In this document: positions 24,737-37,004 of the stretch, in pieces | Numbering within the stretch: position 1 is the first letter of the stretch | How the letters are laid out: every line of letters starts with the position of its first letter | DNA from: Tenodera sinensis | Lineage: Eukaryota; Arthropoda; Insecta; Mantodea; Mantidae | NCBI GenBank assembly: GCA_030765045.1 | Contig: CM060961.1 | Span: 138,867,564 to 138,931,563, forward strand | Reading direction: 5' to 3' | DNA length: 64,000 bases | Program-made: the position numbers and the translations under genes | The notes under the pieces: generated by a model | What the model saw: the letters and a program-made list of their open reading frames with translations, nothing else | Told to the model about the DNA's origin: nothing | Databases searched by the model: none

Positions 24737-25225
24737 TTCTAATACTTTTATTTTTATTGTGTAACTATTTATATTCAAGAGTAACAGTTATACAAACATT
24801 AGAAAGTAAATATTTTACTGGTTATGGAACACATTAAATGCATTATATTCAGCGAGAGAATCAAAATCGATTGTGATTATGATTGTAGTAAAGTATTGCA
24901 GTAAGGAAGACATGTGGACTCACCGCAACTCCGACACGGTTATATTGGGGGCTACCACCCCACCCCACCCCACCCCACCCCCAGGGGAAGGAATGAGGCG
25001 AAATGAGACCGTAGATTTGTCAGAAAAAGGGCCAGCGAAGCCCATAGACGCACAGAAGTCCCTAACAGTTACAGATATTGACACCTGGCGCACGACCGAA
25101 GGGTTTCCTCTACCCAGGGAGAGAGCGACGAGGCGACTCTTGCAGCCCGAGCAGGAACTTCCAAGAGGGGCCAGGGAAGGAGGTTTTACAGAACACAAGC
25201 ATCTGTGGCATCAAAACTCAATTTT
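24737..25225. other. Anonymous DNA with a (CACCC)n tract
   Basis: CCCCA units lie at about 24954-24983. The flanking 25000-25200 segment is G+C-rich and open in two frames (24873-25382 plus, 24920-25198 minus). I recognise no domain, and the plus frame runs into RepA, so neither is called as a gene. Confidence 0.45.
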
Positions 25226-25914
25226 AAAAAATCTGATGTGTTGCATTCACAAGACTTTCTCCACTCTTGTATTAACCATTCTTACAAACTCTTATTCCAC
25301 TATTTTCTTCGTGCTAGTTGAGATAAACATTAGCAGAAATTATCGTATTATTCATTTCCTTGTAGGTACAAGGGAAATATAGAAATAGAGTAGGCTTTGA
25401 GCGATAGTCAAATCTTTTAAAGCTTTCAAATTCCGTTCTATTTGCACGGTTAACATATACAAAATGAGTAACGATATGCCATTTAACGGAAGTATAAGTT
25501 CTCTTAAACTCACACAAATAACAAAGAATATCTCCGAAATGGTTAACTCCACGAAAAAAATTTTTTTAGACATAAATTGTGTATTTTAGAAATATCTGCA
25601 TTTTTGTATAGCAAGATTTGGTCTATCTCTTACGGTTTACCAGGTATGCAAAAGTCATCCAGAGTAAACAGTACTATATGAGCTATAGCCAGAAAATTAA
25701 GATGTACATTTCATTTCTTATAAAATATCTCAAATATATGGCATTTTAATAAAAATCGTTAGTAATTTTCAACAAAATCAAAATCTTCATGTCAAGTGTA
25801 GTTTAGGGTAGAGCAATTGTCTTCAAAATCTTCGTGTCGCATCCTTGAAAGACATGAACCTCAAATACCAACTTTGGTTTTTCGTTTTTGAGTTATGCTG
25901 TCCACAGACTGACA

Positions 25915-25945
<31 letters not shown>

Positions 25946-26097
25946 GCGCGCACACATACAAACGGACTTTTTTCCAAAAACGTTTTTTTTCCTATTCAGG
26001 GACCTCAATACATATTTCCGGTGAAATCTCGACATCGGAATGTTGGGTGGAATACAATACTTCCTCTACTTTACTATACCTAGTAGACAAAGTAAAA
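25226..26097 (+). repeat. RepA, near full length
   Basis: Starts AAAAATCTGATGTGTTGCAT and ends TAGTAGACAAAGTAAAA. It has all RepA blocks in order, including a (CA)n(CG)n(CA) tract at about 25912-25958. The opposed terminal motifs ACTTTCTCCACT and AGTAGACAAAGT are visible. Confidence 0.82.
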
Positions 26098-26099
26098 GT

Positions 26100-28989
26100 T
26101 AGTACTAACACTTGTTCAACTTGGCCGATTTGCTATTATTATTAGTTAATAATCATACACAAAACTTATGTCTGGAAGTAGGAGTCAACATAAGATGTGG
26201 TCGAAAAAGGATGTTGGAGGTACAATGTTCATATTGACACAATTGTAGTTCCTTCAGAGAATCCATGAAGTGTCCCTTCATGGACTGGTTATTAATCTAA
26301 TTTATGCTTCAGCGTGACCAATCCACGCACTTTAAGCCTTTTGCTTCAGTGAGATGAATTGTATACTATAGTAAGCACAGCTTATTGAGATACCCCAAAA
26401 ACAACCTTGACATCCCCCCCCCCCCTCTCCCCATTATGGTGCTGTCTGGTTATATCTGGTGATATTCCATCCGTTCGGTTAGATTAGTGCCGCCAACTGT
26501 TCATGACATTTAACCCTGCTAAAGCTACGGCCATAGCTGGTGTTATTGCGTCTGTTATGTTGCCACAAAAGTCCTTGTTTACGAACGTGTTGCAGAAAGG
26601 CCAACCGATAGATTTTAAAACAAGATTCCGTTTAGACGCCGTGTTAATTAATTAATCAATCAATCAATCTGTGGACGTACTGCTCGTGTTTGCGTGATTT
26701 TGTCTTGAATTCTTTTAGAGTAGTATATGCAGTGATACTTACTGTTGTTATTCTTCTGTTCGCTACACAGTAGTGCATTAAATATTTATTACGATATTTA
26801 ACGCTCGGAAGTGATTTCGTCCAAAAGTGTTATTGCAGAACAAGATTTGCCGAAGGTTAATACATTCTTTTTGTGTGGTAACGACGTTCAAGAATTATTA
26901 TCGTTTGAAAATGTTACTTTAACTCCGTGATATTTGAGGTTTTTATTATGCACATTGGACGGACTGCTTTTTGGAATTCTTTCGTCAGTTGGTTAGTGTA
27001 ATGTCGGCCACCTTGAACTCTTGGGTTCTGCCTCTAAACTGTGTCCACCATATTACAAGTGGGCAGGATATCATTCACCACTTGAAATTGCAACGATCTG
27101 ATTCTAGAAGATCTGGAAGATACTTGACGCAAATGTTCCTCTCCTTCGAAGACGTCGCCTTTAAGACCTATAAGATCTCGTGTTTGGTGTCCGGACTAGC
27201 TCTAGCAAGAGGTCCTAATCTGCAGGGTATGCGTGAGTTATGGTAGGAATGGAACCAAACGAAGAATTAACCAACATATCACTTTATTTGTAAATTTCCA
27301 GATTTGTAGAGAACTGCCGACGATATTTAAATAGAATGTAACTTTGTAACTTCAACTACAACGTTATAACACTTTAACCTTGTCACCCTTTAGCGACCAC
27401 CGAATTATGTATACGTGCCCACGTACAACTCCCAAGTTGCACGTGCGTTATCTCGACTCGATTCAAGACGAGTGTGTCTTGCATTTATTTTTGCGTGAGC
27501 AACACGAAGGAAGCGATTTCCATTGACTAACTTTAGAGCACGTCATGGTAAGATACGAATCAGCCCGCGGAATCACTATGGCTTCGTACAAACAACAATT
27601 GTAACCTTATCACTCATTTAAATCTGCGTAGGCTTCCATTCTTGAGACTTTAACATATTCAGCTTTATTACGTCTTCCCCTTAACTATTGACTAGAATCT
27701 CCTTTTGTTCCTTTCTGTTATAAAATATATGTATTGACATTTCGGTTTCATACTTCAAAGAGATGTGTAACAAATCAGAATAAAGAGTTTCCGAGGCAAA
27801 ATCTGGTTATTAAACACATGTTATTTCAAAACCTGAAACAAGTACAAACAGATACAAACTGTCAAAAGCATTCTTTAGTTCTAGATAAGTGGTGTTATAA
27901 ATGCTTGTTAACGACAATACGCCACAGCATCTCGTAAAGAATACATAAGATATTAAATCAAGAAAACAGAAGAATGACATGTTTATGATGGACGAATTAA
28001 TCTATCAAGCATGTGCCTGATTATGTTGGCTCATGCCGTGGCTAATTATTTATAAACATAATTTAACAGTATAATGGATTTGTGATTAGTAACTTAATAT
28101 TTATCGCGTTGCTTGCTTATTGGCACAATAACACCCTTCCACATACTATTGTTGGTTTTGTAATACTGAAAACCTTCACTAAATCATCCCCAATAAATAA
28201 CATTCCAAAATAGTATGTGAAACTCGTGAAAAGTGCTGCCTCAATTTGGTGCTATAGGCGTTGTTGTTTTAATGTTTCAAAAGGTTCATTATTTGTAATG
28301 GCCTGCTCTGTAAGGTAGTGTTCTCTTCAAAGAGACTCAGGGAGGAAGTTGAAGATTCAATTTCATTACTAAAACGCTTCCGTATCCAGCTCAGTGAACT
28401 AAGTAAAATATTGACGGAAGAAGGCATTAGTGATTTCACGCTGGGCCGTCGCCACGTGTTCAGCCCTCCTGACTGTAAAATCAGATTCCTCTGACATCTC
28501 TAGCACATTTTCATCACATGATATAAACTTATCCTTTCATTAGCAACGCTCCTTTTAACTCTACTTCTAAGTTTGATCTCTTCCATTCTTTTAAAATAAC
28601 TGGTGAAATTCCTGTACGCAGCGAAAATAAAAAGGTATTAAATTCTCAACTTTGATGTTTTCATAGGAACATTGTTTCAAAGGAGTTGAATTTTGGGCTT
28701 AATTAAGTGCACCTGTCATTCTGAATAGCTGTGGAAGAATATCAAACGTAGTTTCCAATTCGTCCACCCTGTTCAAATCTGCCAAGCACATTACAATCGT
28801 TCAATAAACTAGTATTCAGTGTAATGAAGTTTTAAGTTCAAAGTTTATGTGGGCTGACCACCTCATGATCACTAAATACAACAGGTAGATGTTCAGTCGC
28901 TTGAATTTGTTACAAGATTGCCAAAATAAATAAGTGGCCCAATCTTTTAGCAGACGTGGGTTAAGCGTACTCCAGAATAATTAATTATA
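26100..28989. other. Anonymous DNA, longest empty block
   Basis: No gene was recognised. A C-run (13 C) lies near 26416-26428 and (TTAA)/(ATCA) units near 26643-26672. The 91-codon frame 26971-27246 starts at a non-ATG codon. No domain could be assigned to it, and I see no splice or codon evidence for a gene. Confidence 0.4.
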
Positions 28990-28997
28990 TCATATCT

Positions 28998-29343
28998 TGA
29001 ACGTAACGTAACGTAACCCCGTGGTACAACAGACTATCCGGGCGAAGGCCTACCACCCGAACACTGCGTCCCCCACCTCTGTTTATCACAGGCATCCTGA
29101 GTGGGTTGCAGTACTAGAGGTGGTACGTGATCACCAACCCGGTCCGTCCCGGCCGTTTATGACGTGTTCTAGCTACTTTTCAAGTATCTCCTCAGTTGGC
29201 TCTTCAAGGACCTAACAAGTTAGAGTGCACCCCGGATCAGATCTCCCAGCGGAAGAAAATCCCCACTTTGGTACCGGGAACTAAATCCGGCTCCCTTGCT
29301 TGGTAAGCAGCAGCATTATCACCGTGCCAAGGAGACGACCATG
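28998..29343 (-). mobile_element. tRNA-derived SINE (family SINE-4) with (ACGTA)n tail and 8-bp TSD
   Basis: On the minus strand the head reads CTTGGCACGGTGATAATGC (A-box region), with CTGCTTACCAAGCAAGG as the anticodon arm and GGATTTAGTTCCCGG as the B box. The body ends in repeated GTTAC units near 29000. TCATATCT is present at 28990-28997 and 29344-29351. It is about 345 bp long and a different family from SINE-1, -2 and -3. Confidence 0.75.
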
Positions 29344-29383
29344 TCATATCTAGAGCAATTTAAAACTATAAAATTATTTGCAA

Positions 29384-29403
29384 TTTTTTTTTTTTTTTTT
29401 TTT
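29384..29403. repeat. Poly(T) tract
   Basis: Run of about 20 T. No element end could be tied to it. Confidence 0.9.
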
Positions 29404-29512
29404 AATTTCACCCTCTATGAGTTTCTTGTTTAAATGCTATCATGAATCGGTTACATACTACATGTTCAATGTGTAAAATGTAAGAAACATCACAGTTGAG
29501 TAAAATGCATTG

Positions 29513-29995
29513 GTACCGAGCAAGATGGCTCCGCGGTAACGTATTAGGCTCCTATTCTAGACCTCGCAGGTTTGATTTCCGTCAAGCGCCCATTCTGACC
29601 GTGGGTTTTTCGTAGTTATCCCAGGTCAGTAGGAGCGGTTTCTCAGCTACCGTGACTTTTTTTAATGTCCCTTACAATCCGTTTCCTTCTCATTTTACAA
29701 GTGTGCTTCCGGGTTTCGTGGTGTATATGGTTGTCCTGAAGAGATGGCGCGGACGGTTGTTCAAAGGAAAGAGTTTCCCCTGTGACCACTAAAAGGCTCC
29801 CTGTTCGAGGATTACTCACCGCTCTCTTTAGGCACCTACAGCAGTGGGAAGGGTCTTCGAGGGTGATACTGTTAGGGACTGTCGCACATTTTTGTAGCCT
29901 CTTTGCTTGCGGCCTGTAGCCTCCTGTGATTCCTTTAGTTCATCTCTTCCCTAGGGAGGGGGAGGGGTCCCCCCTTCGTTGTATGGCCTATAGCT
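29513..29995 (+). mobile_element. Long tRNA-derived SINE-1, copy 3
   Basis: The head TACCGAGCAAGATGGCTCCG with B box GCAGGTTTGATTTCCG is followed by GTGGGTTTTTCGTAGTTATC, TGCTTCCGGGTTTCGTGG, GCAGTGGGAAGGGTCTTCG, TGTTAGGGACTGTCGC and TTTGTAGCCTCTTTGC. It is collinear with the copy at 11243. TSD not resolved. Confidence 0.8.
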
Positions 29996-32246
29996 TAGGT
30001 ATAGCCAAAAAGGATTAAATACATGTCATTAGAGTATACTCTTCAGCATTTAAATGCTCACTTTTTGAAGCTTTGAAGGGTCCTAGAGCAAAATATTTAT
30101 TATGTAATTGAGCCTAAAGGTTCCGACTAAACGTGGACATAAAGTAATTTTTTAATGTTTTGAAAATGTTTATCAAATTCCAACAGCAGGTCCCCTTAAA
30201 TGAACCCATTTACATAAAATATCACAGAAAAATGTTATTCCGCTTAACTTCTTAACTTGTGTCATTGCAACCTGGTAGTTGACAGTATGAAAAGCTTGCG
30301 TTGCTCTCGGGTACGCGAAACCATTCGTTAGCTTTTGCGCGTACTGCTGCATTAATCATGACTGCCTCTTTAGCATAATACAAATAAAAGAAGTTAACTA
30401 CGCAGAAAGGATGTCCTAGGATCGATATCTTGTTAGTACTGCACTGCGACAGCATAAAGTCCCGCCGTAAACTTCATGCAGTGGTTGTTATCGGCTCTTT
30501 AAGAATCATACTCCCGTACACTTGATCTCACATCCGTATGTCCTGTGCATTGTCGATGTGTTTTACTAAATGCACCACACGGCATACTGTCACATGTTTC
30601 AGTCTAGAGGTAACAACTATGTATTTACAATTTCGTATTATTTAAGAACTGTAAGAGGTGTCAGCTATATACATTTTCTGGGGTTAAATGCCATAGCTGC
30701 AATGGGAAAGCTTTTCAGCCAATGTCTGCATTTTTTGGTCTTTCAGTGTAGGTCGCGCCTTCAATCTTCTTTCAGCCAACGTTTTGCCCGTTGAAAACGC
30801 AATTCAAGAGAATCGTGTGATTGCGAGGTTTGATACGGAGTTTAGCAACGATTCCCTTTTCAATATCCGTAGTTACTTATAAAGAACGACTTTCTGTGAA
30901 ATGGTCGCTTAGTGGCTCTTTGCCTAAGTTGTAATTCTCTTACAAGGGGTAAATATTAGATGGGAGTGAAGGAGCAGCTGGGTGTATATTTGAACAGAAG
31001 TCGACAACTTGTTCTTAAAACATTTAGAAAGTGTAGCAGTTTAGATCATCTTAACTAACGTTCTCAAACTTGTGTACTCTGAGGATAAAATACACCTACA
31101 CAAAAAATATAATCACCTGGAAAATTCTTGAGGTATTTTTTATTTATTAGCCTATCTTTAAAGTATACATTATAAATAATAAGATAGATCGTGAAATTAA
31201 GTACAATTTTACGGCACATCCCAGCAAACAACATTATTTTCTCTATAACAAATATTCTATTTGTGTGAAAATTAAGTAGCAAACCTCAATGCGAAATAAT
31301 CATTAATGCTACTTCTGGAGTTCGCCAAAGGTTTCAATGAATTTTTATAGCTTCACGCCGATTTTTGATGTGTGTTAACACATTTTATTTCGCGAATAGG
31401 AATGTTTTGGTAACAAACATGCGAACAAAATTAAATAAAATAAAAAAGTATGCCTCGGCATTAAACTAAAGTTTCTACATCTAATATTTGATCATATAAT
31501 TGAAAGGACTTTGCAAGAATATGCGGTATTTGAATATAGTTGGAGAGCTCGTCTTCGTCCATTTCTCAGTGTGTACCATCAACAGATATAGATTGACTTT
31601 AATATATAACAAGCTAGCCTGACCTATTCCGATGTTAAATGTTGGTATAAATTTATTATTTATTTGTTTTTGTTTTTAAACACAAAAGCCATGGGCAATG
31701 TTAACATAACATGTTGATGTGCAGCTTGTTTACTCAACATGTTATCTGATAATTTTGTTCAATGTCGATAGTCAAATTCAACAATGGGTTTAAGCGTTGT
31801 ACATTGGCAATTAGGCTTTAAAGAGCACCGTCAAGTGGCTACTATTCAAAGCTAGAGCAGCACAATTTCACATTTTGTGCTTATTTTTAAGTTTTCTTTA
31901 CATTTTCTCAAAGATGCTCACATAAACCTTGAAAGTAGGCACCATAGTTTCACAGTTCTTGGTCTACAGCACTAAATATAATTCAGCATTCAAGTGGATA
32001 AAGACACAGCCTTCATTTAAGAGTTTTTGTAAAAATAGCCCCAATTTCAGAATGTAGAAAGTGATACACGGAGACAGATACAGAAATGTCAAATCATATC
32101 ACCCCTGTCAGACAGACGATCAAGGATAAAACATTATTTCATAGCGTTATATGTGAGACTCATTTTATAAGCATGTTTAAGAATGTCAGGATTACGCTTG
32201 AAGACAAGCGAGCTGAACAGATAGATTTGGATATGAACTGATTGGG
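29996..32246. other. Anonymous DNA
   Basis: No gene or element was recognised in about 2.2 kb. Short frames at 30252-30455, 30570-30794 and 31064-31282 have no motif. Confidence 0.4.
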
Positions 32247-32257
32247 AATGAAATGTG

Positions 32258-32462
32258 AGCACTGGGCTAGACGGTTCCGCAGTTGAGATGTCTTCAGTTC
32301 AAATCCCGCCAGAATATGACAGTCCTTCCTGTCCTCATAAAAGGCAAAGTCGGGAACGTTCTGGGACATTTCCTTCCAAAATACAGTTTTGCTTCATGTA
32401 TCAACAGGGTTAAGCGCCTGTGGTGCCACATGCAGTAAGAACGGGGGTTAAACACTACTTAA
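32258..32462 (+). mobile_element. tRNA-derived SINE-2 relative, complete, 11-bp TSD
   Basis: The head is AGCACTGGGCTAGACGGTTC and the B box CAGTTCAAATCCCGCC. The 3' end (CCTGTGGTGCCACATGCAGT ... GGGGGTTAAACACTACTT) matches the 3' end of the SINE at 7525. Perfect direct repeats AATGAAATGTG at 32247-32257 and 32463-32473 bound a 205-bp unit. The head differs from the 7525 copy, so this may be a subfamily with a different tRNA parent but the same partner LINE. Confidence 0.88.
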
Positions 32463-32711
32463 AATGAAATGTGGGTTGAGAGGTTAGGAACAGACAATTT
32501 GCCGAGTGGATTTTCTTTTGGTTTCATTTGTCGTCTTTAACATACAAGTCACATCGGCTATGTCTTTGTAGCAATTGTTCAAAGCAGCCCATTTATTGTT
32601 TGAGTTTGAATTAATCTTTGGGTTGTCTTAAAATGCACATACACATTTACGCTCTCTTTTATATTTCTACATTGTATAAAGAGTAGAGTTCATCTTGACT
32701 AAAGAAAAATA

Positions 32712-32797
32712 CCCGCCCGCTAGTCAAGAATCGAACCTGGGATCTCTGGATTTAGAAGCAAATCACCAGACCACAAAGACATTCGGGGAGACTTGTA
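32712..32797 (-). mobile_element. tRNA-like sequence, probable SINE head
   Basis: On the minus strand TTTGTGGTCTGGTGATTTGC (A-box region) is followed by TTCTAAATCCAGAGA (anticodon-arm-like) and CCAGGTTCGATTCTTG (good B box). The acceptor ends do not pair well, and a body or tail was not delimited. A real tRNA is unlikely. Confidence 0.5.
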
Positions 32798-32928
32798 AGT
32801 CAATTAGCACTTGAATTTAGGACAAAGAGAAAATTAAGATGTTCTATTAAAGTCGATGTAGAGAACTGAAAGAAGGCTGAAGCAGGAGGGTTATAGTGAT
32901 TGATATAATTAGAGAAAAACTTAGAGCA

Positions 32929-33033
32929 AGTTTTATGCCCAGTATGCAGAGGTAATGAAAATTACATTCATATTCTATTAATTGAATGTCCAGGAATAAG
33001 AGACTGGAGAAGTCAGTTGCTTATAGAAAATTA
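32929..33033 (+). pseudogene. C-terminal CCHC remnant of a non-LTR ORF2
   Basis: One frame reads VLCPVCRGNENYIHILLIEC and continues PGIRDWRSQLLIEN to a TAG stop at about 33033. The C-x2-C...H-x5-C spacing followed by PGIRDWR is the usual C-terminal zinc-binding signature of non-LTR retrotransposon ORF2 proteins. The upstream RT was not recognised. The following 100 bases may be 3' UTR. Confidence 0.65.
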
Positions 33034-33129
33034 GACGCGACTGAGATCTGAGATAGCGGTAAAGACAATTTTGGAGATAAACCTCAAATAAGAAATTTAG
33101 ACAAATATCTGTATCGAGAGAAAAATAAA

Positions 33130-34792
33130 TGGATATGTATGGCCAATAAACAAATAAAGATTAATTATAACATAGATCTCTTTGAAGTACCCAGCAATAA
33201 GGAGTGTAGCATCATTTTATGCTGCAAATATCTTTTGTCACATCGTCATATTTTTATTACCTAGGAAAAGTCATATCGGAAACCAGCTATGAACATAGTA
33301 GTTCTGTATTTACTTAATACCTGAAAAAGAAACATGTGAACCTGTATTAGCGCTGGACGAAAAATCGTATAAGTGCAATGTGCTCAGTGCGAATGCATAT
33401 TTAGCCGGTGACGCACATAGTTTCTACAACCAAGAAAGAGAATAAGGATAAATTTAAACGTTCACGTACATCAGTACATTCGTCAGCTTAACTCATGACG
33501 AGAGAGGGTTTGCCATAATGGGCACTAATTACGTCATCGATTTTGCGCCACTCTCGTAGACAATAGCAGCATGACATAGGAAAGCGCTCCTTCAATTGGC
33601 ACCAACGTAAAAGCAGAAGGCGATAGCTCTTCGTAAATTGTCCCCATCCTCCTAAGTTGAATTTTAAATCGAGTTTTATTTATAGACTATGGTTTTTAAC
33701 GCCGCATTCTATATTGGGCATGACAACTCGCTTAATGTTTGCTCAGAAACCTCTTTATCAGGCTTGAGGGTTTTACATTCCTTAATGAAGACAACTTCCA
33801 CCGAAGTATGGGACAACATAGTTCCACACCTGTCTTTCTACTCATGCACATCAGAATCAGTTAATTGTTTCTCCTAAATGCCAAAAAGTGATAGTTTTCT
33901 ATTTCTTAAACACTACACTATTCCTTTACTTAGCTCTTTCATCCACACGTGATTTGTCCTCCACATGGCTATGCTGGGAATAGAAGTCCTATATGCATTG
34001 GTTAGAGTTAGGGTAAGTCTTATAATAAATAACCTTCGTTTGGACAGGTGGCCGTATTACGAGAAATTACTTGCCGTGCATTGCGTTGTTTCTACCGGTT
34101 TTTCCGTATACGGGCTAATTACCTGCCGCTAACTCGTGCTGTACAGGGGTTGATCTCGTGCGTTGTGAGACGTATTTCGCTGTTATAATGCCAAAACTTC
34201 CTCAACTTTAGCACATATCTATGTCTCCTATGTGAAAAGAAATTGTCGAAGAGAAGTGAGACGCTATTTATGAATATGATTCCCTACTGTTCGTAAGCAG
34301 CTCAGAGAAACAGTTCGTAGTCTTGTGAATAGCTGTAAGGAAACGGGATCTATTTTTTATAATAAATCGAAAGTATATAGCCGAGTTCTCAAAGAGAAAA
34401 ATACTCCATGGCATGAGAAAAGAAACGACGAAGTCTAAAGAAATCTCTGAGAAAGAATGCATAGGAGTCAGGAATTTCGCTAACCACGGCTTGGAATACC
34501 TCAACTTTTACAATTATTACTGCTGTTCAGGAATTGCAACCACGCGATTGCGTGAGTAGAGTTAGTTTCTGAATTACATAATGTTAATTAACGCTCGATT
34601 GACTCGCACGGTTTTTGTTTTGTTTTGCAGATACCCGCAAAATACTCCAGGTTTTATTTACCTCGAGTATAAATGCAAGTTATCTTAAAAGATATGTGGC
34701 GGGAAATGGACATAATTTCAAACATATTCTATGACGAAAGTATTTGGTTGACGTAGTTCTATGCGCTTGAATTTAAGGGCTGTGAACATCTC
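33130..34792. other. Anonymous DNA
   Basis: No gene was recognised. The short frames at 33689-33877 and 34268-34504 have no motif. Confidence 0.4.
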
Positions 34793-34803
34793 ACTCCGCC
34801 AGA

Positions 34804-36715
34804 CGGGAGGTCCAGACATGGGTACAAACCTGGGTGGCGCAGAAGCAAGAGCAACAACTACCCACCATAACACCGCAGGAAATTTACAAGCTCATTAGGA
34901 AATTGCCTAATGGGAAAGCTGCCGGTCCAGACAAAGTGACTAATGAGGAACTTAAGCATCTCCCGAGAAAAGCTCTGGTGCAACTAACAAAGATATTTAA
35001 CGCCTGTTTGCAGCAAGGCTATTTCCCCTCTACTTGGAAACGAGCTAAGGTTATCATGCTCCCAAAGCAAGGGAAAAGCACCAGACAACCGCAAAACTAC
35101 CGTCCCATTAGTCTTTTGTCTACTATTGGTAAACTGCTCGAAAAATGTATCCTTTCTCGGCTTCAAAAACAAGTCTCCGCAACACATGAACTCTCAAATT
35201 CACAGTTTGGCTTTAGAAAAGGACATTCCACTGAACTTCAGCTCCTCAGACTAACTGATGACGTAACAGAGCAATTTAACAATGGGGCTTCAACGTTGGC
35301 GCTATTTCTGGACGTAGAAGCTGCATTTGACCGGTGCTGGCACAATGGCCTTATTTATAAACTGCACCACAATTTCCCGGCTCTTCAAAATTATCTATAC
35401 TTGCTGCACAATTTTCTAGAAAATCGGCAGTTTTACGTCCAAGTGGGCCGCTCCTCCTCACGGGAGCGAGTGATGCGGGCTGGCGTCCCACAAGGGGCAA
35501 TAATGTCCCCTTTTCTGTATATATTGTTCACCAATGATTTCCCAGTGGACGCCAGATGCAAGGTCGCCATGTATGCTGACGACACTGCAATATACAACCA
35601 CCATAGAAATCCACGTTTCGGCCTTGCAGAAATGCAACGTTATGTGAACAATTTCCTCTCATGGCAACATGACTGGAAAATCAAAATTAATCCCGACAAA
35701 TGCCAGCTGATTCATTTCTCTAAGCGGCGTCACACTTTGGCAACGGACCTAACGGTCGGTGGTCAAATATTGCACTGCCGTTAGCAAGTTAAATACTTAG
35801 GTGTCACCTTGGACCGCACAATGTGTTGGTCCACCCACATAAAAAATAGCGCCAATAAAGGCAGACAGCGGCTAAAGCTGTGCGCCCCCATCTTCCGTAG
35901 TAAACAGTTGCGACTAAAGTCAAAACTTATACTATATAGGTCATTTATTCTCTCGGTGGTCCTGTATGCATGTGTGGCCTGGGCTAATGCCTCCAAAACT
36001 GCCCTCAAACAACTCCAAACCCTCCAAAACCTCTCCCTCAGAAAAATCCTCTCTGCTCCACTCCTCACCACCACCCAAACTCTTCACCTCGAAACTCATA
36101 TCCCGTTCATCCCGGAGGCAATAGACAAAAGAGCAATGGCGGCATGGACGCGCATTAGGAACCACGAAAATGACGTGATCGCTAACATCGGCAAAGGCGA
36201 GCCGAAGCACCGCAAACATACTAGGATAAAAATGTTCTAGAAGCGGCTCGGCTCGCCGACTAATGCGCGTCCACGCAACCTCGTTCCTAAGCCACATACA
36301 TGTTCCGGCAGAGGCCCTCGCCTCGGAAAATATTCAGGAGCTGCCACCGCGGGACAGTGTATATAGTGTCAAAACTGTAAATAGTGTAGTGCGCTGGGAC
36401 GCATATTTCTGGTGTGCCCAGTGAAGATGTGTGTGTATGTGTGTACGAGTGTGTGTGTGGGTGAATGCGTGCGTGTATGTGTCTGTATATAATTTGTAAA
36501 TATGTACATATGTATATATAACCCAAAGACGAAACAGACAAAAGACAAAAGAAAACTATTCTCGGTGACCTACAGATGGTCACCGTATGGGTTTTTGTAT
36601 ATAGCGAAAACTGTAAATATGAACAAAGTCAACTGTAAATCAATGTAAATATAGCCTGTAAGCCGGGCCCACTGTACCGGCACCAGGCCAATACTTTTAA
36701 AATAAACTAAACTAA
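34804..36715 (+). mobile_element. 5'-truncated Jockey-like non-LTR retrotransposon with 11-bp TSD
   Basis: Perfect ACTCCGCCAGA repeats at 34793-34803 and 36716-36726 bound the 1.9-kb insert. The 3' end is TAAACTAAACTAAA, an (AACTA)-type tandem tail instead of poly(A). The endonuclease and ORF1 are missing through 5' truncation. The 3' UTR (36241-36700) includes a GT-rich stretch at 36427-36485. Confidence 0.93.
34834..36240 (+). pseudogene. Jockey-like reverse transcriptase, one nonsense codon
   Basis: RT domain blocks are in order: LPNGKAAGPDKVTNEELK, NYRPISLLSTIGKLLEK, QFGFRKGHSTELQLLRLTDD, LFLDVEAAFDRCWHNGLIYK (motif A), AGVPQGAIMSPFLYILF (motif B) and VAMYADDTAIY (catalytic YADD). They are followed by the VKYLGVTLDRTM thumb region and a C-terminal tail ending at 36240. 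A TAG at 35782-35784 splits the protein just before VKYLG and is one base from a CAG (Gln) codon. No frameshift is seen. The frame is open to the left TSD at 34804, so the first residues are ORF2 sequence cut by 5' truncation and no start codon applies. In an intact element it would prime cDNA synthesis on nicked target DNA. Confidence 0.93.
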
Positions 36716-37004
36716 ACTCCGCCAGAAAACAGCGTGATTTCAGGTGTCAAAAAAGTTACAGTTAGACCACCCATGCGTCCAAAGGAAAGCTCTGTATTTG
36801 GGCACTACCAGAATATTCAATCATTTCCAGTACCTACTTGATGGAGCAACCAATCTTAATACATATGAAAATTAAAATTGATAACAGTGTTGTCTATAGT
36901 CTTCGGAAAGAAAGACAATAATCTAAATAAGGCTATGGCTTATAAATAAGGCTTATAAGGCTAAATAAGGTTTATTCTTCCACAGTAGCTGTGTGCAAAA
37001 CGAG

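Noticed and set aside
24873..25382. 169-codon frame with G+C-rich middle
   Set aside because: No domain was recognised, it runs into the RepA repeat, and a competing minus-strand frame is equally open.
26971..27246. 91-codon frame
   Set aside because: No ATG start at the frame start, no recognised family, no exon signals; kept as anonymous DNA.
34804..36715. Possibility that the RT at 34834-36240 is a domesticated host gene
   Set aside because: It has a perfect target duplication, a tandem tail and a nonsense codon, as expected for an ordinary truncated insertion.
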